DNA of 64,000 nucleotides from Duncaniella freteri (GCF_004766125.1 NZ_SJSA01000002.1:558001-622000); one strand, 5' to 3'; counted from the stretch's first letter, positions 43,731 through 52,500 are shown. Made by a program: numbers and translations. Notes: generated by a model from the letters alone, not told the origin.

Positions 43731-44453
43731 TTAATGATTTTTTCTGAGACTGTCGCCTTTTAGCTCAAAACGTATCGCTGAGTGCACCATCCGGTCGAGT
43801 ATGGCGTCGGCGGCGGTGGTGTTTGTCTCCAGACAGTCGTACCAGTCGGAGACGGGGATTTGCGAGGCTATGATTGTCGCCTTGCGGCCGTGGCGGTCCT
43901 CGATGATCTCCATAAGGTCGAGTATCTGCTCGTTGTTGAGTTTCTTGATTCCGAAGTCGTCGATTATGATCAGGTCGTAAGAGGCTATCTTCTCGAAGAG
44001 CCTCTTGGTCTGACGCTCGACTCTTGCCATGGCGAGGTCTTCCATGAGTTTGAGGATGCTCCAGTAGCGGGTCTTGAAGCCGGATATGCAGGCATGATGT
44101 CCGAGGGCCGATGCGAGCCAGCTTTTGCCCGTGCCGGTGGCTCCGGTTATGATCACAGGAATGCCGCGCCTGATGTATTCGCCGGCACACATCTGGGTGA
44201 TGTATGCTTTGTCAAGACCACGCGCAGAGTCGTATGCGAGTTCGTCGACTGACACCTGATAGCGGAACCGGGCGTTTTTGAGAAGCCGGGCATTCCGGTT
44301 TGCCCGGCGCATGTCGTGTTCTCCCTGAAGGAGAAGACGGAGTCCGTCCACGATGTTGAGTGAAGTTGCCTGACGTGTTTCCATCAGGCTCTGCCATGTC
44401 TGCGCCATTCCCGGAAGGCGCATCTGTCGGAGTTCAGAAAGGATTCTTTCCAT
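43731..44453 (-). CDS. istB: IstB-family AAA+ helper ATPase of IS21
   Basis: A 240-residue DnaC/IstB-like ATPase. Walker A is ITGATGTGKSWLASALG (G104-S111 core) and Walker B YDLIIIDDFGIKKL, with the sensor region ATIIASQIPVSDWYD. IstB oligomerises on target DNA and recruits the transposase. It follows istA by 33 nt on the same strand. No defect is seen, so the element could be active. Confidence 0.95.
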   Translation of the reverse strand: MERILSELRQMRLPGMAQTWQSLMETRQATSLNIVDGLRLLLQGEHDMRRANRNARLLKNARFRYQVSVDELAYDSARGLDKAYITQMCAGEYIRRGIPVIITGATGTGKSWLASALGHHACISGFKTRYWSILKLMEDLAMARVERQTKRLFEKIASYDLIIIDDFGIKKLNNEQILDLMEIIEDRHGRKATIIASQIPVSDWYDCLETNTTAADAILDRMVHSAIRFELKGDSLRKNH

Positions 44454-44486
44454 TGATTGTGTTGTTTTTATGTAAATGGTGGATTA

Positions 44487-46040
44487 TTATGCGAAAGCCG
44501 CTTTTCCGCGGATGTTGGAGTGATTTCCGGGAGGCGTCAGTTCATCGGCGTTCTCACGGAAGCCCTCGCATTGTGTCTTGATGAGAGCCTTGACGAACCT
44601 GTAGCGCAGATTGCCGTGGCAGACGGCTATGGTACATGCCTGACGGAACAGGGCCGGGTCGCTGTCGCGTTGGAGACTGAAGAAGCCCTGGGCAGTGCGG
44701 AAGTATACCTGTTCGGGCTGTCCTCCGGCGAATATGGCCTCTATTATTGTCTTGAACTCGGGGCTGATGCGTTCGGCTTTGGATATGAAGTACTCGGCGC
44801 TGTATGCGCGGTATTCCCTTGATTTTGGAGGAAGGTGCTCCTCGACATAGGTGTAGTCGTTGCGGCGGTATGAGCGCATGTGTGTGGCCACGCATTCTCC
44901 CGAGTGATATACGCGTACCTGCGTGGCTGTGAAGGTGACATCCACCTGCTGCCCGATCAGACGGTAAGGCACGGAGTATGAGTTGCGGTTCGCCCCGAAG
45001 GTGATGAAGCTGTTCGGGGCCACCTTCAGTGTGGCGCGGCGTTTGAACTCGAACGGAGCCTGCGGTAGCGGAGCCAGCATCGGTTTCTCGGAGGCCAGGA
45101 AGCACTCACGCCGCGAGTAATCGCAGCCGGTCAGCCGCTTCTGGTTATAGCGGTCGACAAGCTCAGCGACTGCCTCGTTTAGTTCTTCCAGAGAGTGGAA
45201 GATGCGGTTGCGCAGCGGGGCGTAGATATGACGGTAGGCCTTGTTGACGGCATCCTCGACCAGAGCCTTGTCCTTGGGCTTGCGAACTCTCGCGGGCTGT
45301 GCCACACACAGATAGTGGTTGGCAAGGTCGTTCATGCCTGTAGTCAGGTCAGGTTCGTAGGAATCGGCCTTCTTGACCGCCGATTTCAGATTGTCAGGCA
45401 CCAGTATCTTCGGGACACCTCCGAAAAACTCCAGAGCCCTGACCGTGGCCATCAGAAACTGCTCTATCCCCTGTGACCGCACGCACATGACAAAAGTCAT
45501 GCCCGAGTACGGCATTATGGCCACATACGTCTCCACAAACACCTCCTCCCCTGTGTCAGTGTCAATATACGACAGACGGTCCCCGGCAAAGTCAATCAGC
45601 ATCTTCTGTCCCGGCTGATACAGGTCGCGAAGTAACGTCGAGGGAGTGACCGCTTTCATATGCTGGGATATGTGATAGCGGAACTGCGACAGGCTGTAGC
45701 CGTCGGGGTGATCTCTGCGGTATTCCTCCCATAACAGCTGCGATGTGACATGCGGTTTTTTCAGTTCTTTCTCCAAAGCGGGCAGAAGTTCCTTCAGAAC
45801 TTCCATCCGCTCATCGCAATACGCCGGGCTGCCCCCGTTGAAACGGTGGTTCAGAACCGTGTCCTCCAGCGCTATAAGTTCGCGTGTCGTAAGAGGGTCC
45901 GCCTCAGCTATCGACTTGTAGCGGCTGACTGTGTTCTTGCTGATATGGAGCGCTGAAGCAATTGAACGGATCGATTCCTTTTGCGACAGGCGTATCAGCA
46001 CCTGCTTGATGATATTCATGCTTATCGGTTGTGTTGCCAT
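44487..46040 (-). CDS. istA: IstA-family DDE transposase of IS21
   Basis: A 517-residue transposase. An N-terminal HTH (ESIRSIASALHISKNTVSRY) binds the end repeats. The retroviral-type integrase core has its first Asp in KMLIDFAGDRLSYID, the second in ILVPDNLKSAVKKA and the Glu in KALVEDAVNKAYRHIY. The C-terminal beta domain (YSVPYRLIGQQVDVTF) is present. All catalytic residues are intact. The start codon is about 310 bp inside the element's end, after four terminal repeats. Confidence 0.95.
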   Translation of the reverse strand: MATQPISMNIIKQVLIRLSQKESIRSIASALHISKNTVSRYKSIAEADPLTTRELIALEDTVLNHRFNGGSPAYCDERMEVLKELLPALEKELKKPHVTSQLLWEEYRRDHPDGYSLSQFRYHISQHMKAVTPSTLLRDLYQPGQKMLIDFAGDRLSYIDTDTGEEVFVETYVAIMPYSGMTFVMCVRSQGIEQFLMATVRALEFFGGVPKILVPDNLKSAVKKADSYEPDLTTGMNDLANHYLCVAQPARVRKPKDKALVEDAVNKAYRHIYAPLRNRIFHSLEELNEAVAELVDRYNQKRLTGCDYSRRECFLASEKPMLAPLPQAPFEFKRRATLKVAPNSFITFGANRNSYSVPYRLIGQQVDVTFTATQVRVYHSGECVATHMRSYRRNDYTYVEEHLPPKSREYRAYSAEYFISKAERISPEFKTIIEAIFAGGQPEQVYFRTAQGFFSLQRDSDPALFRQACTIAVCHGNLRYRFVKALIKTQCEGFRENADELTPPGNHSNIRGKAAFA

Positions 46041-46351
46041 GGCTATATTCCTTATTTATGGGAATATAGCTGAAAATCATCAAAAGTGTCCCAGCATGCT
46101 CCGGTTTTTTGCGCCAGGCGCCCGACAGCCAGAGACTTGCGTCAGAGCGACTGTCCCAGCATGCTCCGGTTTTCTGCGCGGCGCGGCGTGCTTTCGGCCA
46201 TTTGTCCCAGCATGCTCCGGTTTTTACGCCTGTCGACCCCGAACTCAGGACGCAATTAGCTGATAATCAATCCTGCCTTCCGGCTCTAAAATGCAGATTT
46301 CGGCACTGTTTTATGCCTCCCATGCTGTCCCAGCATGCTCCGGTCTCTCCA

Positions 46352-46899
46352 TTCAGACATCTGAACAGATTGCATCATTTCCCAAACTGGCTGAATATCT
46401 GACACACGGGATAAGGCAGTTCCCGGAGATTACCGTGGATTCGATATACTTTTATAACCCTGCGCGCGGTTTGTTGTTTGTCTCATATCATCAAAACAAG
46501 CCATTGAAACCCAATACAGAGATTACTCTTTATAATGATTCCATGACGGTCTATAGCAAAGAGTTTACACGCATATTCGGGTGGATGAATACATATATTG
46601 AAGATGACGGTTGGGAAAACGGACCTGTAGAATCAGTTTATTCCAATTTGCATTACAACAAGGGAGACAAGCAATTTGTATTGCTGCAACGCATTCCCTA
46701 CAAGGACAAAAATATCGCAGTGTTCCATATATGTTCCTCCATGCCGAAGAAAGGTAAATGGTGGGAGGAATATCCTCGGGGCATATTTTGGAGAGTAGAT
46801 CTTGGGAATACAGACAACATCGAACATATAGCTTCTTATTTAAACTCTGCAAGAACAGTTGCAGTTTCAAATTTACAAATAATCCAATCGAAAGAATAA
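46352..46899 (+). pseudogene. Lipoprotein gene, C-terminal fragment after the IS21-family element
   Basis: The remaining 180 residues of the split lipoprotein, starting SIQTSEQIASFPKLAEYL and including EITVDSIYFYNPARGLLFVS, IFGWMNTYIEDDGWENG and WWEEYPRGIFWRVDLGN. The domain is not recognised. The frame is open back to 46291 inside the element and could give a fusion lacking a signal peptide. It ends 2 nt before the outer-membrane barrel gene, so the insertion may also affect that gene by polarity. Confidence 0.7.
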
Positions 46900-46901
46900 C
46901 T

Positions 46902-48977
46902 ATGCGAAATCTTATTGCAATATTTCTGCTTGCAGCTTCAACTGTTATGGTTTCGGCGCAAGAATCAAAGGATACAATCGCCGTTCAAGAGTTGAAGGAG
47001 ATTGTAATTGAGGCTCCAAAGGTAATTCACAAAGCCGATATGGATGTTTACCATCCTTCGCGAAGCGCAGTTGACAATGCAAAAAATGGTGTCCAACTTC
47101 TCTCTAACCTGATGATACCGTCGCTATCGGTTAGCGATGCCCTCGGAACCATCACCTCTGCCGGACAGACCGTGCAGGTACGGATCAACGGGCGTGAGGC
47201 TTCTGTAGACCAAGTCAAAAACTTACTGCCGACAACCATAAAGCGCGTTGAATGGATTGAAAATCCCGGATTGCGCTATAACGGAGCAAACACCGTACTG
47301 AACTTTATCGTTGCCAATCCCACGGTTGGAGGCTCGATGATGCTTTATGCAACTCAGGCCTTAAATCAGGCATGGGGACAATACAATGGAAATGTCAAGT
47401 TTAATTTCGGACGTTCTCAGATTGAAGTGGGCGGCGGTTATAAACTGACCGAAAATCTCAAAGTTCACCGCAACTATACTGAGACATTCCACTATCCTGA
47501 CGGCAAAACACTGACGCGCAACGAGACTTCGCGGGGTGGCAATATCGATAATTCCATTGCAAACCTTTGGGCTACATACAACTATATAAAGCCCGACACC
47601 ACTGTGATAGTTTTGGAGGCACGAGGGTGGCACAAACCTTCCAACAGGCAGGCTTACTATGGGTTGATGTCCTCAAGTGATGCGGCTAACGACTATTTTC
47701 TCACCGACATCAAAGGAGACAAAGGTATACGTCCGTCGTTCTCAGCTTATTGGGAACAGCATTTTGCAGGTCGTCAATTATTTGTAGTCGATTTCAAAAG
47801 TCAATTTTATACAGGACGAACTTTCTCCGACTATATAGAGCAAGACCCATCGACACTCAACTTTCTGACCGACATTCACACCAATATCAAAGACCGCAAC
47901 CAGGTCTATGCAATTGAAGCCGATTATATCAAGAACTGGAATAAGGCGCGACTTACAGCCGGAGTGTCTTATACCGCCAACCGCAACCGTTCTGTTTACG
48001 AAAATCTCGGCGGAGAGATATTCCACCAGCGTCAGGACAAAGTCTACTTTTTTGCCGAATACTTTCAACGTATTAACAAAGTGACCCTTACCGCCGGACT
48101 CGGCGCGCAATATACCGATTTCCTTTTCCGTGAAACAAATCTCGGAAGTCATTCATGGAACATGCGCCCGCAGGCCGCCGTGACATATTCAATAAATCAG
48201 AAGCATCAGCTACGACTGAATTTTGAATCATGGCAATCCACTCCTTCTCTTGCCGAGACCAATCCCACGCCACAGCAGCTCGACGGCTTCCAATGGCGTA
48301 TCGGCAATCCTGATCTTAAGACATCCAACAGCTATATGCTGACTTTACGTTACAATTTCCAGATCCCCCGTGTTTACGGCCAGTTCGGTGTTCGTGCTTA
48401 TACATCGCCCAACGCCATAACACCTTTACTCGAATGGCAAGATGAAAAACTGGTCACAATCTACGAGAACAGCCGCGGCTTGCAAAATATCTCGCTATTT
48501 CTTGCTCCTCAGGTGGAAATCGTGCCGAAATGGGCAGTCCTGAGCGGTTATCTTCAATGGCGAGCCGAACGTATGCGCGGAACCGGTTACAATCTTCATA
48601 ACAGTGCATGGAGCGGCAATGTATCTCTGCAAGTAATGCACTATGGCTTCACTCTTTCGGTTCAGTATGTTCGTGCACAACGAGACCTTTGGGGCGAGAG
48701 AATCTCATGGGGAGAGGATATAAATCACATAGACCTCACCTACAACTGGAAGAAATGGTCGTTCTCAATCGGCTGCATCATGCCATTCGGAAAGTACGAC
48801 CAAGGCTCAATGTCTCTTAGCCATTGGAATACCAACGAAAGCCACATGCGGACCAATTTCCGAATTCCTTACATCGGTATAAACTACAATCTGCAATGGG
48901 GACTTCAGAAACGTAAGGCAAACAAGATGATTAACGCCTCGGGAGAAACAGACCAATCAACAGCCGGGGGACGGTAG
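46902..48977 (+). CDS. TonB-receptor-like outer-membrane beta-barrel protein
   Basis: A 691-residue protein. A signal peptide (MRNLIAIFLLAASTVMVSAQ) is followed by a plug-like domain (VQELKEIVIEAP, VSDALGTITSAGQTVQVRIN, IKRVEWIENPGLRYNGANTV) and a long barrel of alternating beta strands. It resembles the outer-membrane beta-barrel family of TonB-dependent receptors without the carboxypeptidase-like N-domain. The substrate is unknown. It directly follows the split lipoprotein gene, which is probably its operon partner, so loss of that gene leaves this one orphaned. The frame is open 48 codons upstream, but the ATG at 46902 starts at the signal peptide. Confidence 0.82.
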   Translation: MRNLIAIFLLAASTVMVSAQESKDTIAVQELKEIVIEAPKVIHKADMDVYHPSRSAVDNAKNGVQLLSNLMIPSLSVSDALGTITSAGQTVQVRINGREASVDQVKNLLPTTIKRVEWIENPGLRYNGANTVLNFIVANPTVGGSMMLYATQALNQAWGQYNGNVKFNFGRSQIEVGGGYKLTENLKVHRNYTETFHYPDGKTLTRNETSRGGNIDNSIANLWATYNYIKPDTTVIVLEARGWHKPSNRQAYYGLMSSSDAANDYFLTDIKGDKGIRPSFSAYWEQHFAGRQLFVVDFKSQFYTGRTFSDYIEQDPSTLNFLTDIHTNIKDRNQVYAIEADYIKNWNKARLTAGVSYTANRNRSVYENLGGEIFHQRQDKVYFFAEYFQRINKVTLTAGLGAQYTDFLFRETNLGSHSWNMRPQAAVTYSINQKHQLRLNFESWQSTPSLAETNPTPQQLDGFQWRIGNPDLKTSNSYMLTLRYNFQIPRVYGQFGVRAYTSPNAITPLLEWQDEKLVTIYENSRGLQNISLFLAPQVEIVPKWAVLSGYLQWRAERMRGTGYNLHNSAWSGNVSLQVMHYGFTLSVQYVRAQRDLWGERISWGEDINHIDLTYNWKKWSFSIGCIMPFGKYDQGSMSLSHWNTNESHMRTNFRIPYIGINYNLQWGLQKRKANKMINASGETDQSTAGGR

Positions 48978-49002
48978 AATCTAAACTATAATCGTGTTGA
49001 AA

Positions 49003-49329
49003 ATGAAAAATTTTATAATATTCTTGATTTTGGCAGCAATAAATGTGGCTGCCTACGCAAAGCCGCACTGTCAGGGGTTCAACAACTACGATAACAAAGT
49101 CACTATCGTCTTTACTGATTATAAGGCTGGAAGTCAATATACAGTTTCCGATGTAATTTTCGTTCCTTCTTGGAAAGGGAAGGAATATAAAGCCACATCA
49201 GTCAGTACAACAGTTGAGAATGGAGTGGCTACTGTGACCCTCGAATTTCCGCATATAACCCAATTCTCAAATCCGAAAGTAATCCTCCGGATTAACGGTA
49301 AAAAGAGAACTTTCAAAGTATGCCAATAA
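49003..49329 (+). CDS. Small exported protein of unknown function
   Basis: A 108-residue protein with a signal peptide (MKNFIIFLILAAINVAAYA) and a compact beta-rich body (NNYDNKVTIVFTDYKAGSQY, VPSWKGKEYKATSV, KVILRINGKKRTFKVCQ). It has two cysteines (CQG near the N-terminus and the C-terminal CQ) that could pair. The family is unknown. It lies 25 nt after the barrel gene and probably shares its transcript, which ends at the terminator at 49433-49487. Confidence 0.65.
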   Translation: MKNFIIFLILAAINVAAYAKPHCQGFNNYDNKVTIVFTDYKAGSQYTVSDVIFVPSWKGKEYKATSVSTTVENGVATVTLEFPHITQFSNPKVILRINGKKRTFKVCQ

Positions 49330-49432
49330 AAGCGGATACATGGGGAATCAACCATATATCGAGGTTGATAGAGCTGAAATAATTCATCCAAGATTGAAAA
49401 GCTTCCTCAGTGACACCGAGAGGCTAACAAGA

Positions 49433-49487
49433 GCAAATGCCAATAACGGTTGCGGTTGATTCCACTCCCGTTATTGGCATTGCTGTT
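49433..49487 (+). terminator. Terminator of the barrel operon
   Basis: AGCAAATGCCAATAACG and CGTTATTGGCATTGCT form a 16-bp stem with one bulged A, followed by GTTTTC. It may also work for the leftward pseudogene that ends at 49500. Confidence 0.7.
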
Positions 49488-49499
49488 TTCACGCTATTG

Positions 49500-49969
49500 T
49501 CATTCTATCGGTTTGATAGCGTAGTTGTTGGGTATCATATGGTAGTTGAGGGGTATTAGCAGCTCTGACATATTGCGTTTTCCTTCGGCATCTATCGCGG
49601 AATAAACCATTGTGTCATCAAAAGCGATGTGTCGGAAGCCGTGCATATTGCCGTGGCCATCAGGAAGTCGTGGAACGAGGGGAATAGTCGGTCAATGTTT
49701 TTGGGAGAGCATCCGAAGCTGGCCACAATCAGAAGATTGTCCGGCAATCCAAGATAGCCGTCGCTGCGCTCCCAGCAACGGAGATATAGATTGAACACCA
49801 TTGGCTGGAACAGCGAGAAATTGCATCCGCAGTTTGTAGGGTCGCACACTACCTGAAAACGTTTGTCGAGATTGCGCTCCTCCCACAGCTGCAAGTCCTC
49901 GCCAAAGTCGAGAAGCCTGTCGGAGAGCATTGTCCAAAGATACGAGATAATAAGTCCTTTCTGTCTCAT
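49500..49969 (-). pseudogene. Frameshifted gene of unknown family
   Basis: The ATG at 49969 starts MRQKGLIISYLWTMLSDRLL and codes sensibly through LFQPMVFNLYLRCWERSDGY to KNIDRLFPSFHD. The coding pattern then moves to another frame: LPDGHGNMHGFRHIAFDDTM, ending in LNYHMIPNNYAIKPIE with TGA at 49500-49502. One lost C in the GACTTCC run explains the shift (GAC CTT CCT would restore it). The intact protein would have about 157 residues. I do not recognise it. It lies 12 nt downstream of the frameshifted RHH gene. Confidence 0.5.
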
Positions 49970-49981
49970 AATTCCTGATTG

Positions 49982-50322
49982 TCAGTGTTTCAATCCCCTG
50001 CGGGGCTTTTGTACATATTTTTTACGCATACGGTCGAACTCCTCCAAGGTTTGAGGGTCTTCGGGCGCATGGGTCTGGAACAGGTCGCCCAATGCTCCTA
50101 TCGCACCAACCGTCATGCCGACACCCTCTTCAAGCACAGATGCCTGTTCTTTCGGAGGTGTAGGATTCGCCCATGTAACCTGAAGTATCCCTTCTCTATC
50201 AGTGAGCGGATGACACCGCTCTTTGTCTCACCGCTTGCGCGGGAGTAAGCGCAGAGCCGACGATAGAGAGGGTCGGAAAGGTGGGTCGAGACCGTATGAT
50301 CCTTAGGTAAAGTATTCTTCAT
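49982..50322 (-). pseudogene. Frameshifted ribbon-helix-helix protein, possibly mobilisation-related
   Basis: MKNTLPKDHTVSTHLSDPLY and RASGETKSGVIRSLIEKG form an N-terminal RHH/CopG-like DNA-binding domain. The frame then breaks in a G-run near 50191; the second frame gives LQVTWANPTPPKEQASVLEE, IGALGDLFQTHAPEDPQTLE and ends RKKYVQKPRRGLKH. A single extra G would restore one protein of about 113 residues. RHH proteins of this shape accompany relaxases in Bacteroides mobile elements, and the inverted-repeat cluster just upstream looks like an oriT, but no relaxase gene is present. Confidence 0.5.
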
Positions 50323-50383
50323 AATCATTGTAATGGTTAAGGTGATTGAATTGGCAACAGCAAGTTTTGTGACCAACGGGAGC

Positions 50384-50438
50384 CGCCCCTTCTGCGTTTC
50401 GTGCAGCATGGGGCGAATCGCCGGATGTATTACATCGG
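50384..50438. other. Cluster of three inverted repeats, oriT-like
   Basis: In 55 bp there are three dyads: CGCCCC-TT-CTGC with GCAG-CAT-GGGGCG (50384-50415), the palindrome GGCGAATCGCC (50412-50422) and CCGGATGTA-T-TACATCGG (50421-50438). GC content is high compared with the AT-rich block beyond it. The position 60 bp upstream of an RHH gene is what one expects for an origin of transfer, but this is inference. Confidence 0.4.
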
Positions 50439-50459
50439 CATAAACTTACTTTGTTTTTA

Positions 50460-51180
50460 GTGAAAATATTAATCTAAATACTTGTAAAGGTTAAATACGC
50501 TCATTTCCAGCATATTTACGGATGGTACGATTGTTATAAAGCTAAATGGCATATGAGTTCATAAAATGGACAATCACTCTGATTTACAAAAGAAAATTAT
50601 TTGAGAATTAAGCTATATCTAAATTCTCAAATGCAACATCAATTACTATTTGTAAACCCAAATAAGTATATTTGCAAATTCAAATATCAACTATTGTTGA
50701 TTTGTAATCACAAACATACTAATTTTAATTCTGCGAACATCTCTTTATAGTATTTTTCGGATTCAGAAATAGTTATGCTTGTTAATGCAAAGCCTTAAAT
50801 TTTACCTTTTCAAATATATTTACAATTGCATACGTAGATTTATTATCTATATAAAACATTGATTAACACTAATTTTATAGCATTATAAATCAGTAATATA
50901 CAAAATATATTTAAATTAATTATTTAATAGTTATCATATCTCAAAGCAATTTATCTAACATTCCTAATACCCGCAATAAACATCATCTGTTTCACAGCGC
51001 ATACAAACTATCAATTAAAGTTCCACTTTAGTATTGCGCTTTTTTGACTTCCTTGTGTTATGCAATTGCAAATCTTAAAATTAACACTTATTCCACTTTT
51101 AGTTCTCAATGCCGAATCTGTGATTGTAAAACGAAACACTATATTTTTCATTAATAAATTTTGCAGTTTAAAATATTATA
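50460..51180. other. AT-rich non-coding block
   Basis: About 720 bp with very low GC and no plausible gene on either strand. It contains four ATTTG/CAAAY dyads near its left part (listed separately) and several A/T-rich motifs that resemble -7 elements by chance. The block separates the decayed island from the XRE regulator. Confidence 0.6.
50599..50715. promoter_or_regulatory. Array of ATTTG...CAAAT dyads, candidate operators
   Basis: Three sites follow ATTTG-N6-CAAAY: 50648-50663, 50670-50685 and 50700-50715, starting 22 and 30 bp apart, close to two and three helical turns. Just before them is a perfect 11-bp inverted repeat ATTTGAGAATT-N12-AATTCTCAAAT (50599-50632). A related AGTTTGTAAACT (51218-51229) touches the start codon of the XRE gene. 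Confidence 0.5.
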
Positions 51181-51190
51181 ATTACATTTG
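51161..51190 (+). promoter_or_regulatory. Promoter of the XRE-type regulator gene
   Basis: TTG at 51161-51163 and TACATTTG at 51183-51190, spacer 19 nt. The transcript start near 51197 leaves about 34 nt before the ATG at 51231, and the AGTTTGTAAACT dyad lies inside this leader. Confidence 0.6.
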
Positions 51191-51230
51191 CACATCGAAT
51201 AACAAATATAAATTCTAAGTTTGTAAACTC

Positions 51231-51854
51231 ATGGATCTTGTTTCCAGACTCAAACAATACCTCACGCTACGTGGTATCGGCATTACCCAATTCGCCGATG
51301 AGTGTGACATACCCCGCCCCACAGCATCTCAATTGCTTGCAGGACGAAACAAAAAAGTGAGCGACGAAATCATAGGTAAAATACACTTCACCTACCCTGA
51401 TCTTTCTGTGACGTGGTTGATGTTTGGCGAAGGGGATATGTCAACGGAAGGAAATATTGCAACGTCAGAGCCTGAAAACGCTCTCAAAAAAGACATTTCA
51501 GAGATTCAAATACTTGACAATAAACCGGCTGAGACAATTGATGAGGGTTTGTTTTCTGATAAAGAATCTCAACCAGAAAAAACAGGCACAATTGAAAGTG
51601 CGGAAATCCAGGAAAGTAGCGAGGAATTTTCGTTTGGCAACAATACTTTTTCATTCTCACATCAGGCAGCCACTGCCGACCCACATGCATCTCGGCCTGC
51701 CCAATGTGTGGACGCACCGATGCCTCAATCCAAACCTAAAACAACAGTTCAAGGGAAAGACAGAAGGGTTACAGGGATCGTGGTCTATTATAGTGATTCA
51801 ACCTATGAATCGTTCATCCCCGATCCTGATGCGAAACATCCGTTCATGCGTTGA
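51231..51854 (+). CDS. XRE-type transcriptional regulator with low-complexity middle
   Basis: A 207-residue protein. Residues 1-70 form a lambda-Cro/CI-like HTH (LTLRGIGITQFADECDIPRP, TASQLLAGRNKKVSDEIIGK) followed by VTWLMFGEGDM, typical of this group. Residues 85-165 are acidic and Ser/Thr/Glu-rich, probably disordered. The C-terminus ends in a short basic-then-structured piece (VTGIVVYYSDSTYESFIPDP) that I recall from Bacteroidales regulators but cannot name. There is no S24 peptidase domain. It probably regulates itself through the upstream dyads. Its 3' end overlaps the convergent TIGR04076 gene by 11 bp. Confidence 0.75.
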   Translation: MDLVSRLKQYLTLRGIGITQFADECDIPRPTASQLLAGRNKKVSDEIIGKIHFTYPDLSVTWLMFGEGDMSTEGNIATSEPENALKKDISEIQILDNKPAETIDEGLFSDKESQPEKTGTIESAEIQESSEEFSFGNNTFSFSHQAATADPHASRPAQCVDAPMPQSKPKTTVQGKDRRVTGIVVYYSDSTYESFIPDPDAKHPFMR

Positions 51855-52269
51855 TCTCAACTCTGAAAATCACCGGCCGAGAACCATCCGGACATGACAC
51901 CACCCTCACCCCATCATTGAAAAATTTACAGCACCCGCCGTTTCGTAATGACAACGCCTTAGACACAGATGCCACCAAGGCATCCCAGGCATGCGTGCAA
52001 AATCCAGGAGGGCATACATCACCGGATTTTATATTCCACTTCTCGCCAACATGAAATGATCTGCACGGTCCCTCCTCCGGATCATCAAGATACATGCTCT
52101 GCAAATCTTCATAGCATTCCATACGTACAACTGAGATTCGGCAATCACAAGGCATCACAGAACTGCCGCCACCCTTTTGGGTGTTCACAGCTGCGTAACC
52201 CTTAATTATGCCCAATACGACAGCCCCCAATGAGAGAGCTCCTATTTTGCAGAAATGCCTTCTATCCAT
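51844..52269 (-). CDS. TIGR04076-family protein with a Tat-like signal
   Basis: A 141-residue protein. The N-terminus MDRRHFCKIGALSLGAVVLG has the RR-x-F pattern of twin-arginine signals and a hydrophobic run. The mature part has the features of the TIGR04076 family: CRISVVRMECYEDLQ, CRSFHVGEKWNI, PPGFCTHAWDALVASV and CPDGSRPVIFRVE, with several conserved Cys. The family function is unknown; cysteine spacing would allow metal or cofactor binding. Confidence 0.75.
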   Translation of the reverse strand: MDRRHFCKIGALSLGAVVLGIIKGYAAVNTQKGGGSSVMPCDCRISVVRMECYEDLQSMYLDDPEEGPCRSFHVGEKWNIKSGDVCPPGFCTHAWDALVASVSKALSLRNGGCCKFFNDGVRVVSCPDGSRPVIFRVEINA

Positions 52270-52333
52270 CGCTTATACATGTACCTGTTGATTTGACAAC
52301 ATGACACAAAATTACAAAATTTGACATAAACAC

Positions 52334-52368
52334 CAAAGTGGCAACGCCGTCACGGAGTCGCCACTTTG
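52334..52368. terminator. Bidirectional-looking hairpin between TIGR04076 gene and rsgA
   Basis: CAAAGTGGC (52334-52342) pairs with GCCACTTTG (52360-52368); inside is CCG-TCA-CGG. No long T-run on either side. The 245-bp gap holds this hairpin and the -7 element just before rsgA, and nothing else clear. Confidence 0.45.
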
Positions 52369-52500
52369 ATAATAAACCAATCATTATCACATTTCTTGCA
52401 ATGGAAAAAGTAATTTTGCTATGCATTATTACAACATAGCCTGATGCAAAAAGGTTCATGAAAGGTTGAAAATATTTTTTCATTCTTCATGGAATTTTTG

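Larger units (their letters stand above)
43665..46351 (-). mobile_element. IS21-family insertion sequence, complete
   Basis: 2,687 bp, bounded by TTCAGA target duplications (43659-43664 and 46352-46357). Ends follow the IS21 rule 5'-TG...CA-3'; read inward they share TGGA(A/G)A(A/G)ACCGGAGCA. It carries istA and istB on the minus strand. Multiple 18-bp repeats (consensus TGTCCCAGnnTGCTCCGG) lie at the ends: two at the istB side (43673-43690, 43696-43713) and four at the istA side (46087-46104, 46152-46169, 46203-46220, 46326-46343). The GC content is visibly higher than in neighbouring genes. It splits a lipoprotein gene. Confidence 0.92.

Noticed and set aside
44554-45105. 183-codon minus-strand frame and other long frames inside istA
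   Set aside because: High GC in the insertion sequence opens shadow frames. istA in the other frame has all catalytic motifs.
46087-46343. Four regularly repeated 18-bp units that could suggest a CRISPR array
   Set aside because: Spacing is irregular (65, 51, 123 bp), no cas genes are near, and matching inverted copies at the other end show they are IS21 terminal repeats.
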